Shown piece after piece: positions 1 through 5,171 of a stretch of DNA of 5,192 nt. Location of the stretch: NCBI GenBank assembly GCA_963922535.1, contig CAWUIN010000150.1, positions 1 to 5,192 of the forward strand, given 5' to 3'. Below the pieces are notes generated by a model. The model ran no database searches, was not told the origin of the DNA, and was given only the letters and a program-made list of their open reading frames with translations. Source of the DNA: Tectiglobus sp963922535 (lineage in GTDB: Bacteria > Pseudomonadota > Alphaproteobacteria > Rhizobiales > Hyphomicrobiaceae). The position numbers and the translations under genes were made by a program. Within the stretch, counting starts at the first letter, position 1; the number at the start of each line of letters is the position of its first letter.

Positions 1-665
1 CCAGCGAGGCGAGCAAGAACGGTTACTTGAGGATCTGTATCGGTGCCTGCCCCGCTCTTCTTGAGCATGGATTGTGTTCGCATCAACTCGGATAAGCGTC
101 TCTGGGTCCGCTCGCCGACGATGGCAGATTCAAGCTCGGTCTTGAGCTCAAAATATTGGCGACAGAATTCCCGCGAGCTGCGTCTTGTGGCATCGGTACA
201 TTCTTTGGTGCTTGTCCAGGCCCTGTTCGTGCGCATTCGATTGATTTGCTGTTCTATGACGCCGGACGGACGGTATTTACGAAGGTTGGAAAGCTTAGCT
301 TCTTCTGCTTGGATGTCTGCAGCGACGGCCGAGAGTTGCGCATTAGCACCCTCACGTACACCACTGATATGTCCGCGGTTGGTGGCGGAAAATCCTATTG
401 CCGATGTCAGGGAAAAAGCGGTGAAGATGGAGAACATGGCTATTGCGGTCACCATGAACCCTACCCTGCCCTCGCGGTAGCTCCACCATATCAGGATCGG
501 TAGCATAGCCTTAAATATATCGATGGCAACGGAAGCGGCTCCAAGAACCAGGCTCTCAGTACTATCCTTCCCCATGCCCTGCATGAAAAGAAAATTCATT
601 GAGCCTGAGACGGCGATGAGGACAAGAGCAGCCATAACTGCCAATGTTGATAGTATAAAGCGCAT
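1..665 (-). CDS. Membrane protein with three predicted helices and a coiled-coil region, C-terminus cut by the window edge
   Basis: An open frame runs on the minus strand from ATG at 665-663 to the left edge with no stop (221 codons visible). A Shine-Dalgarno-like AAGGA (670-674) lies 4 bases before the ATG. The N-terminal third is hydrophobic: likely membrane helices at residues 5-28, 38-63 (with the motif ILIWWSYREG) and 69-93. The rest is polar and probably helical or coiled coil (about 100-200). It contains two cysteines (156 and 168) in a segment rich in Arg and Ser, then a DPQVTVLARLAG stretch at the edge. This suggests an inner-membrane protein with a cytoplasmic or periplasmic coiled coil. 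I do not recognise a named family and assign no function. It follows the partition genes after a 66-base gap on the same strand, so it may be co-transcribed. That gap holds the palindrome TTGTACAA (697-704), which could equally mark its own control site. The plus-strand frames here are shadows. Confidence 0.8.
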   Translation of the reverse strand, partial: MRFILSTLAVMAALVLIAVSGSMNFLFMQGMGKDSTESLVLGAASVAIDIFKAMLPILIWWSYREGRVGFMVTAIAMFSIFTAFSLTSAIGFSATNRGHISGVREGANAQLSAVAADIQAEEAKLSNLRKYRPSGVIEQQINRMRTNRAWTSTKECTDATRRSSREFCRQYFELKTELESAIVGERTQRRLSELMRTQSMLKKSGAGTDTDPQVTVLARLA

Positions 666-731
666 GAGTTCCTTGGCCCCGATTAGGAAACAATTGTTGT
701 ACAATCAACGCTCTACTATATCGAATGGCGA

Positions 732-1190
732 CTAAATCGGTAGTTTGCCATGCTCTTTTTGAAACAGATCGACAGCTTTTCTCAGAAAGTCTTCTTTGTT
801 TTCGGCATGACCGAGAAGGATAAGCATATCAATGCGCTGCTTATCGATGGGTTCAACCCATCCGCTGACTTGCACCTTACCCTGTCGGCTTGGCGGCAGA
901 TTGGCATCTGTTTCTGGTTTTCTCTTACGTTGTCGTGCCTTGATACTCTTTACAGGTTTATCGCCCCCAGCTGCTGTCTTTTCCGGTTTACTCCCCTTCT
1001 CCTCACTTAACTTGTCATTCGCAGGATTCCCAGATTGTTTTATCGACGGTACACTCGGAGAAAGCGTCTCTTCAAGGGCCTTCGGCACATGCGGTTTGGC
1101 AGCGGGATCGGGGGCTGCACTTCCTGATTTGAACATGGTGCCAAACTTGGCCATGTTCGATGATTTCTTCGGATCGTAGGTTCCGCTCAT
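732..1190 (-). CDS. ParB/ParG-like partition partner with a C-terminal ribbon-helix-helix domain
   Basis: This 152-residue protein starts with ATG at 1190-1188, inside the TGA of parA (ATGA overlap), so the two are probably translationally coupled. Residues 1-100 are low-complexity, rich in Pro, Lys, Ser and Ala, and look disordered. A strongly basic patch lies at about 78-91 (KSIKARQRKRK). The C-terminus fits an RHH fold: a strand at 105-112 (KVQVSGWV), helix one at about 114-127 and helix two at about 131-147 (KEDFLRKAVDLFQKEHG). Small RHH proteins next to short ParA proteins are typically centromere-binding adaptors that stimulate the ATPase through a flexible basic tail and repress the operon. 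Here the probable DNA-binding part is C-terminal, as in ParG. The likely target is the ACATGT array and palindrome upstream of parA. The function is inferred from context plus fold pattern; no close sequence identity is claimed. Confidence 0.7.
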   Translation of the reverse strand: MSGTYDPKKSSNMAKFGTMFKSGSAAPDPAAKPHVPKALEETLSPSVPSIKQSGNPANDKLSEEKGSKPEKTAAGGDKPVKSIKARQRKRKPETDANLPPSRQGKVQVSGWVEPIDKQRIDMLILLGHAENKEDFLRKAVDLFQKEHGKLPI

Positions 1191-1876
1191 GACGACGCTC
1201 TTACTTTTTTGGGTTTGTTATCCTGGGCTGCGTTAGCGCTTTCTATTTGCGCGGCGATAACGCCAACGAGATCGTCGAGCAAAATATTGGAGCGTTCATT
1301 GAGGGTATCGTAGGCCGTTTCAAGAATAGACCCTCCCTCATTCATCGCCACGTTGTATGAACGTCTGGTGCGAATATCGCCTTCAAGAACACGGTATCCC
1401 TGTCTTTCAAAATACGCTCTTCCCTCGCGTTCTTCGCTGTCTGCACTGGTCCTCGACAAGGCCACCACCAGGCGATCACTTGGAATATTGTTGCGCTCTA
1501 GAATGCTGAATAGCGCCGCCGCAGGGTTGAGATCGTCTTTGGAGCCACTGGAGGGCTGGACCACAACATGGCTTTTAGCTGCGATCAGCGTGGTTTCTTT
1601 TGTTGCCCGCGCCGGACCATCCAGCAGCAGTATATCCACATCTCCTGCATCGCCGATGGCGTCAGTTGCGCTTGAATAGCCTTTGACATCTATGTCTGGT
1701 TCGATTTCAGCGAGTCGGCGTTGCCGCGCCCATAGCGTCGCGGTTTCTTGTTGCGGATCAAGGTCAGCAATACGGACTTTGTAGCCGCCTTGTGTGAGAA
1801 GAACGGACAAGGCGCGCGCAAGCGTTGACTTACCTACCCCTCCTTTTTGGGAAACAAATGAAACAATGAGCGCCAT
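1187..1876 (-). CDS. parA: ParA-family partition ATPase
   Basis: This 229-residue protein is of the short ParA type, with no N-terminal DNA-binding extension. It has a deviant Walker A at residues 11-18 (KGGVGKST, with the signature lysine K11 and the P-loop K16), a Walker A' DLDPQQ at 38-43, and a Walker B hydrophobic strand ending in D86 (DILLLDGPA). The C-terminal segment DIRTRRSYNVAMNEGG is typical of small plasmid ParAs. Such proteins form ATP-dependent dimers on the nucleoid and move plasmid copies bound by a ParB/ParG partner. The start is ATG 1876-1874 with AAGG (1884-1887) 7 bases upstream. The stop overlaps the start of the RHH partner by 4 bases, so the two form an operon. The 26 or so residues after the last fold elements are polar and lysine-rich. 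VirC1-like ParAs that act in conjugation are an alternative, because a relaxase is nearby. The immediate RHH partner and upstream repeats favour partition. Confidence 0.92.
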   Translation of the reverse strand: MALIVSFVSQKGGVGKSTLARALSVLLTQGGYKVRIADLDPQQETATLWARQRRLAEIEPDIDVKGYSSATDAIGDAGDVDILLLDGPARATKETTLIAAKSHVVVQPSSGSKDDLNPAAALFSILERNNIPSDRLVVALSRTSADSEEREGRAYFERQGYRVLEGDIRTRRSYNVAMNEGGSILETAYDTLNERSNILLDDLVGVIAAQIESANAAQDNKPKKVRASS

Positions 1877-1930
1877 GGGAGTGCCTTGGGTTATTTGATT
1901 TTTGCTCAGAACCGAGCCTAGTATAAATAA

Positions 1931-1959
1931 ATAATATCAGACATCTGCAATGTTAACAA
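1931..1959 (-). promoter_or_regulatory. Candidate promoter of the parA operon
   Basis: Read on the minus strand, TTGTTA (plus 1954-1959; 4 of 6 to the sigma-70 -35) is followed by a 17-base spacer and TATTAT (plus 1931-1936; 5 of 6 to the -10). This gives a leader of roughly 45-50 bases before the parA ATG. The -35 overlaps the palindrome TGTTAACA (1951-1958) and lies 5 bases from the 42-bp palindrome, so a protein bound there could repress it. An alternative pair (TTGCAG, 19 bases, TATACT) exists in the same stretch. This is a prediction from sequence only. Confidence 0.45.
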
Positions 1960-1964
1960 CACCA

Positions 1965-2006
1965 ACAATCGATACATCATGTACATGTATATGATGTATC
2001 GATTGT
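1965..2006. repeat. 42-bp near-perfect palindrome upstream of parA (operator or centromere candidate)
   Basis: The 16-base left arm (1965-1980, starting ACAATCGATACAT) is exactly complementary to the right arm (1991-2006). The 10-base centre contains the palindrome TACATGTA (1982-1989). Only one pair, 1981/1990, fails to match over the 42 bases. It sits directly upstream of the predicted parA -35, and its centre is the first copy of the ACATGT array. RHH partition proteins bind as dimers to such symmetric sites, so operator and/or parS function is the natural inference. Confidence 0.75.
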
Positions 2007-2153
2007 CAACATGTGAACATAAAAACAAATATTACATGTAGCGCATGTACTATATGTGTACACCTAGTACATGTTGCAAATATATACATAAGAAACATGT
2101 TTGCATTGTTAGATTTTATTACATGTACACATTTAATACATGTGAGCATGCAA
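1981..2153. repeat. Phased array of ACATGT palindromes, probable plasmid centromere (or iterons)
   Basis: Exact ACATGT occurs at 1983, 2009, 2034, 2069, 2095, 2121 and 2138, with one-mismatch forms GCATGT at 2043 and GCATGC at 2146. Two runs have near-constant spacing: 1983-2009-2034 (26, 25) and 2043-2069-2095-2121-2146 (26, 26, 26, 25). Flanking bases often extend the core toward GTACATGTAC (for example 1981-1990 and 2119-2128). The stretch is AT-rich and holds no open frame with a credible start. Its position next to parA and an RHH partner favours a centromere that loads the partner protein. Replication iterons are the alternative, but no initiator gene is visible. Confidence 0.7.
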
Positions 2154-2316
2154 TATTATGCCGCGCTGTATAAGGCTTAGGCCATTGAGAATGGGCTCTA
2201 GCCGCTGCACACTACTTTCGAAAATATTGCCGTTTTACAAAGCTTCGTGGGCACTGGACCTATAGTTGCGACAGAACGCTGCTAAGATCTTTATTTACTG
2301 CATCAAATGCAGGCTT
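2154..2316. other. Non-coding spacer, nothing recognised apart from a small inverted repeat
   Basis: This stretch lies between the ACATGT array and the stop of the small RHH gene. I see no convincing gene, RNA or promoter. A 6-bp inverted repeat (CTGCAT, 3-base loop, ATGCAG; 2298-2312) lies 4 bases after the RHH stop. It might end transcription or protect the mRNA end, but it has no good U-run on the minus strand, so a terminator call would be weak. Confidence 0.4.
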
Positions 2317-2622
2317 TTATCGCTTTGACTTTCTCGCATCGGGCACTAAGTCAACGTCATTGACATCAAAACCGCCTTCGCTGATACAGCGCAGGATCTC
2401 AAAGCGTATCGTTGTACTTTCTTCCAGTGCACGTTGCCTGATTTGCTTGACGACATAGGGTGGCAACCCTATAGATACATATTGATAATCTGCCGGGCTG
2501 GTGGCTTCTTGGCTGGGATATACGGCTTCGACAAGTGCGGGATTAAGATTAGATGTGCTACGATCCGGCTTCGGATCGACATCATTCTTTGAAGCGTCAC
2601 TTCTTTTAAATATGCCTCGCAT
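2317..2622 (-). CDS. Small ribbon-helix-helix-like plasmid protein, function unknown
   Basis: From the ATG at 2622-2620 the product is 101 residues. I prefer this start because AAGG (2627-2630) and AAGGGAG (2634-2640) precede it. A GTG at 2661 would add 13 residues but has only GGAA directly abutting it. The N-terminal 45 residues are polar and probably disordered. Residues 47-83 fit an RHH pattern: strand QYVSIGL, helix PPYVVKQIRQRALEE, turn, then helix TIRFEILRCISEGGF. The tail VNDVDLVPDARKSKR is charged. Such small proteins accompany mobilization and partition genes on alphaproteobacterial plasmids and may act as repressors or relaxosome accessories. A role like VirC2, which is also an RHH protein, is possible but unsupported. 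It lies 159 bases after the relaxase stop, across a segment with paired palindromes that could be its own operator. Confidence 0.7.
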   Translation of the reverse strand: MRGIFKRSDASKNDVDPKPDRSTSNLNPALVEAVYPSQEATSPADYQYVSIGLPPYVVKQIRQRALEESTTIRFEILRCISEGGFDVNDVDLVPDARKSKR

Positions 2623-2715
2623 GCGGCCTTCATCTCCCTTTAAGCACCGGAAAATAAGCACTTCCGTTGTTGTAGGTTTATGTTTTTATGGTTATATATA
2701 TGTCTATTCTTCGTG

Positions 2716-2765
2716 ACTTATATAAGACTGTAGTTATATGGAATACTTCCATACTTATATAAGAC
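2716..2765. promoter_or_regulatory. Paired CTTATATAAG palindromes flanking an inverted repeat, operator candidate
   Basis: The 13-base direct repeat ACTTATATAAGAC occurs exactly at 2716-2728 and 2753-2765, 37 bp apart. Each copy contains the 10-bp palindrome CTTATATAAG. Between them is a 7-bp inverted repeat (TATGGAA, 3-base loop, TTCCATA; 2737-2753). The block lies upstream of the minus-strand RHH gene and downstream of the relaxase stop. It probably controls the RHH gene, possibly by self-repression. The AT-rich run at 2680-2702 just downstream could hold promoter elements, but I cannot pick a clear -35/-10 pair. Confidence 0.55.
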
Positions 2766-2781
2766 CCGCGCTCATGGGCTT

Positions 2782-4218
2782 TTATGTCTTGTCGTTGTCA
2801 TTTTCGCGTTCACGCTCTCGGCCTTGATCTTGCTCACGTTCATTGTCTTGCTCTCGTGCAGCTTCTTGCCTTAATTCTTTGGCTCTGGCATGGATGTTCT
2901 CCAAAGTAGAGACATTGGTGAACTCATCACGCGCCTCGCGCGTTCGTTCATAAGATGATGCGAGCATCTCGAAAGAGCGCTCCCGCAATTTGCCTAGCGA
3001 TTTCCATTGCGCTTTAAGCGCTGCTTTTTCTCCTGCTTGGCGAAAGCGCAAATCGGCCTTTTCGGCCTCTGCGGATCGGTCTTGATCTCGCAACTTTTGC
3101 CGCCGGTCTTTGGCATGATTTGAGCGTAGCCTGCGGTCGGCACTGCGGAACCTTGTATCCAGCCTCTCACGGCGGCGGTTTTGGCGTTCATCTAATAGAT
3201 TGGCCCGCCCCGCAGAACTCAGCACATTCCTGAAATTCTTACCCAGCAACTTCAAACGCGGCCCGTCGGTGGCTGCTCGATCATGGGTGACTAGATCCAT
3301 AGCATTGCGTATTCTTCCGAGCGTAGATTTCTCATGCTTTAGGAATTGCGCCTTTTCCTTGGCCTCTGTGCGGGTCATCTCACGGCTAAGTGCCTTGGTG
3401 CGAGACGATAGCTCTGCACGACTTTTTTTATAGGTTTGGACAGAGGCTTTCTTGATTTCATCACGCTTTTGAGCCGATTTCTCATTCTGTGCCTGCCATT
3501 CCTGTGAGTGGCGCGTGATAGTTGCCCGTCTTTTGGCTCCAAGCTCGCGCGTGCGCTGGCGCAACTTCTCTGATAACCGCTCAATCGGTGCGGTGTTTTG
3601 GTTGGCTGCTTTGCGAGCAACTTTCTCAGCCTCAATCAGATTACGGGGCCGGTCCTTGTGTTTGGTGTTATCGCCACGCTTACGCGCCCGGTCATTCTCC
3701 GCTCGCTCCGGGCAGTAGTGTTCTTGGCCGCGATCCTTGCGATATTTTAAGGCCCATTTCGATAGATTGCGCTTTTCATTGGATGATGATAGCTGTTTGC
3801 CGTTTTCAGGGCTTACGCGGTTAAGCAGAACGTGGACATGCGGGGCTTCTGTATCATTGTGGGCGATAATTAGCGCTTGCCGGTCCTTGGCTTTGAGCGC
3901 ATTTATAGCGCTTTCTGCTGCTGATAGCATTTGATCACGGTCAAGCTCAGGGCGTTCTTCAGGATGCCAGGACAACACAAGATGCAGGACGTCTTCTTTC
4001 GCTTTACGCCCAGCCTTGGAAACGCCTGCCTCTTCTTTAAGGCGCTCTGCATCCATGGCTGTCGCCGCCATTAAGCGCCAGGCCATTTCTGGATCTTGCA
4101 CATCAAGATTGCGCGTTTGCGTCCAGTCAACGCGCTCATTGGTGATCGCCTTTTGATCGTGCAGCAAATAGGCTGCCGCACCTTTAAACGAATGACCCTT
4201 TATCAGCTTAACGATCAT
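2782..4218 (-). CDS. Conjugative relaxase, MobA/VirD2-like (relaxase/mobilization nuclease domain)
   Basis: This 478-residue protein would nick oriT, stay bound to the 5' end and lead the strand to a type IV secretion channel. The N-terminal domain (about 1-190) matches this family. Motif I is around Y17 (KGAAAYLLH), the probable catalytic tyrosine. A conserved block VLHLVLSWHPEE lies at 77-88. The metal-binding three-histidine motif is HNDTEAPHVHVLLNR at 120-134 (H120, H127, H129, with N133). Residues about 190-478 are extremely rich in Arg, Lys, Glu and Gln. They look like long coiled coil, ending in a low-complexity Glu/Arg/Asp/Asn tail. No primase or helicase motif is seen. The start ATG (4218) overlaps the end of mobC by 11 bases and lacks a strong Shine-Dalgarno, suggesting translational coupling. 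No type IV secretion or coupling-protein gene is in view, so the plasmid would be mobilizable rather than self-transmissible unless those genes lie outside. I cannot decide firmly between the MOBP and MOBQ classes. Confidence 0.93.
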   Translation of the reverse strand: MIVKLIKGHSFKGAAAYLLHDQKAITNERVDWTQTRNLDVQDPEMAWRLMAATAMDAERLKEEAGVSKAGRKAKEDVLHLVLSWHPEERPELDRDQMLSAAESAINALKAKDRQALIIAHNDTEAPHVHVLLNRVSPENGKQLSSSNEKRNLSKWALKYRKDRGQEHYCPERAENDRARKRGDNTKHKDRPRNLIEAEKVARKAANQNTAPIERLSEKLRQRTRELGAKRRATITRHSQEWQAQNEKSAQKRDEIKKASVQTYKKSRAELSSRTKALSREMTRTEAKEKAQFLKHEKSTLGRIRNAMDLVTHDRAATDGPRLKLLGKNFRNVLSSAGRANLLDERQNRRRERLDTRFRSADRRLRSNHAKDRRQKLRDQDRSAEAEKADLRFRQAGEKAALKAQWKSLGKLRERSFEMLASSYERTREARDEFTNVSTLENIHARAKELRQEAAREQDNEREQDQGRERERENDNDKT

Positions 4219-4732
4219 AGTGCTTGGCCAGGATTGCCATCAATCGGCGGGCTTCGGCTAAATCCCTTTCGAGCTCTTCGAGGCTCTGGGTGAGTTTGCC
4301 GGATAGCGTCTTGCCGATATTAGCTGCATGCGCAATTTGATTGAGATTATTGCCGATTGGCGCAAGCTCTCGTGCAATACGGTGAAGACTGTGCAGGGTT
4401 GAGCTATCAACGGGATTGGCTTTGCTGGATTTTAAGGGCGGGGGAATGCGAATAGTTGCGTATCTCACATAATCCGACTCTGTCAGGTTGGATTTTTGTG
4501 CCGCCTGAAGAAGTGCTTCCTTCTCTGATTTGGTCAAACGAAAACGCACCACTTCGCTACGCTTTTCATGAGCACTTTTCTTCGGTGCCCCCTTTGGCCG
4601 CTTTAGCTTAACCGGCTTGGCGCAATTGTCTTGCGTTTCATCAGGTGGCGGTCCGGTGCGCTCTGGCTGCGCAGATGCATGCGCGGATTGTTGCGCGGGC
4701 AGGGGAGGGGGTTTTTGCTGTGCGTTACTCAA
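4208..4732 (-). CDS. mobC: MobC-type relaxosome accessory protein
   Basis: This 174-residue protein has a Pro/Gln/Ala-rich, probably disordered N-terminus (1-40) and a basic stretch (41-59). An RHH-like segment follows at about 61-94 (VVRFRLTKSEKEALLQAAQ and on), then the hallmark MobC block ELAPIGNNLNQIAHAAN (122-138) and a helical or coiled C-terminus (146-172). MobC proteins bind near oriT and help the relaxase open the strands. The adjacent relaxase supports this. The start is a TTG at 4732-4730. An in-frame TAA at 4738-4736 rules out anything longer, and there is no internal ATG before the conserved domain. No clear Shine-Dalgarno precedes the TTG, so a GTG near residue 61 cannot be fully excluded, but it would damage the RHH strand. 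Its upstream flank carries the DnaA-box-like repeats and the stem-loop array. Confidence 0.88.
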   Translation of the reverse strand: MSNAQQKPPPLPAQQSAHASAQPERTGPPPDETQDNCAKPVKLKRPKGAPKKSAHEKRSEVVRFRLTKSEKEALLQAAQKSNLTESDYVRYATIRIPPPLKSSKANPVDSSTLHSLHRIARELAPIGNNLNQIAHAANIGKTLSGKLTQSLEELERDLAEARRLMAILAKHYDR

Positions 4733-4738
4733 TTCTTA

Positions 4739-4757
4739 TTATCCACATTTATGCACG
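4739..4757 (+). other. Tandem DnaA-box-like pair
   Basis: TTATCCACA at 4739-4747 is a perfect match to the classical DnaA box. TTATGCACG at 4749-4757 matches TTATNCACA at 8 of 9 positions. They are in the same orientation, start to start 10 bp (about one helical turn), and lie 7 bases upstream of the mobC TTG. A perfect 9-mer is unlikely by chance in 5 kb. DnaA binding could mark a nearby replication origin or link mobC expression to DnaA. Neither is proven, and no initiator gene or clear AT-rich unwinding element adjoins. Confidence 0.45.
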
Positions 4758-4789
4758 AATCTCACATGCTATCAGCACAAGCTATGGTT

Positions 4790-5079
4790 CCGGGGCCGTC
4801 CCCGGTCGTGGGTTTCCAAAGGGCAACGAATTACCCTTGGTCGCCTCCAAGCGCGAAAGCTTGGCCATGGTTTTTAGGAGCACGGAGGCTCCTGAAGCGG
4901 CCCCAGGTCCGAACAACCTGGTGCTGGGTTTTTAGGGGCAGGCACACGCCTCCTAAAACGCCTCACAGTGCGGACACTGTGCGCAGGGGTCCAGGGGCGG
5001 CGGACGCCCCTCGGTCGTGGGTCACGGGCATGAAATGGCCCGTGTCACAGGGGTCAAGGGGAGCGAAGCTGTCCCCTTG
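4790..5079. repeat. Array of ten consecutive stem-loops at about 30-bp pitch
   Basis: The hairpins (outer limits) are at 4790-4805, 4816-4840, 4847-4864, 4876-4893, 4903-4921, 4930-4958, 4964-4981, 4993-5011, 5023-5044 and 5055-5079. Stems are 6-11 bp, nearly all perfect; the second has one bulged A and the sixth a 3-base bulge. Centres are 27.5-33.5 bp apart, mean about 30. Several arms are variants of one theme with matching changes on the other side: AGGAGC/GCTCCT, AGGGGCG/CGCCCCT, CACGGGC/GCCCGTG, CAAGGGGA/TCCCCTTG. Linkers before many stems read GGGT or GGGGT, and CGGTCGTGGGT recurs at 4803-4813 and 5012-5022. Eight of ten loops carry GA (CGAA, CGGA or TGAA) on the plus strand. The array is GC-rich, non-coding and beside the mob genes. 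It may act as single-stranded DNA structure or RNA. Confidence 0.75.
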
Positions 5080-5152
5080 CCAGATCGCCTCAAAGCGCCC
5101 TCAAAAGCCCTCTGTACGCAACGCGGACGGGGCTTAGGGCTGCGACAGGCGA

Positions 5153-5171
5153 GTTTTTGTTCCACAAAAAC
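5153..5171. repeat. Perfect 8-bp AT-rich hairpin at the right end
   Basis: GTTTTTGT (5153-5160) and ACAAAAAC (5164-5171) are exact complements around a 3-base loop (TCC). It differs in base composition from the GC-rich array to its left. It is not followed by a T-run on the plus strand, and its own arms carry the T and A tracts. It could be a weak bidirectional terminator, a protein site or part of an origin. Confidence 0.4.

Noticed and set aside
43..503. Two plus-strand frames of 145 and 115 codons
   Set aside because: They are antisense to the left-edge minus-strand frame, which has a Shine-Dalgarno, coherent membrane helices and continuous coding across 221 codons.
1217..1226. TTATCCTGGG, resembling a VirD2/RP4-type nick core
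   Set aside because: It lies inside the 3' end of parA with no flanking inverted repeat and away from the mob genes. A six-base match is expected by chance.
2158..2265. 35-codon plus-strand frame in the intergenic spacer
   Set aside because: No ribosome binding site, biased Arg/Leu composition and no neighbouring plus-strand gene.
2298..2312. Rho-independent terminator after the small RHH gene
   Set aside because: The stem is only 6 bp and is followed by TAAATAAA rather than a U-run on the minus strand. It is mentioned in the spacer entry only.
4228..4233. ATCCTG on the minus strand near the mobC/relaxase junction
   Set aside because: It is within mobC coding sequence with no symmetric flank, so it is probably chance.
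4902..4933. Terminator formed by CCCAG/CTGGG followed by five Ts
   Set aside because: It competes with the better local hairpin (4903-4921) of the array, and no plus-strand gene reads into it.
4790..5079. CRISPR array
   Set aside because: The ~30-bp pitch is suggestive, but there are no identical direct repeats. Each unit is a different hairpin.
4631..5137. Plus-strand open frame of 168 codons across the mob flank
   Set aside because: It starts antisense inside mobC and runs through the hairpin array, so its length comes from GC-rich repeats. It has no Shine-Dalgarno or recognisable domain, and the Trp/Pro/Arg-rich composition is unlike a real protein.
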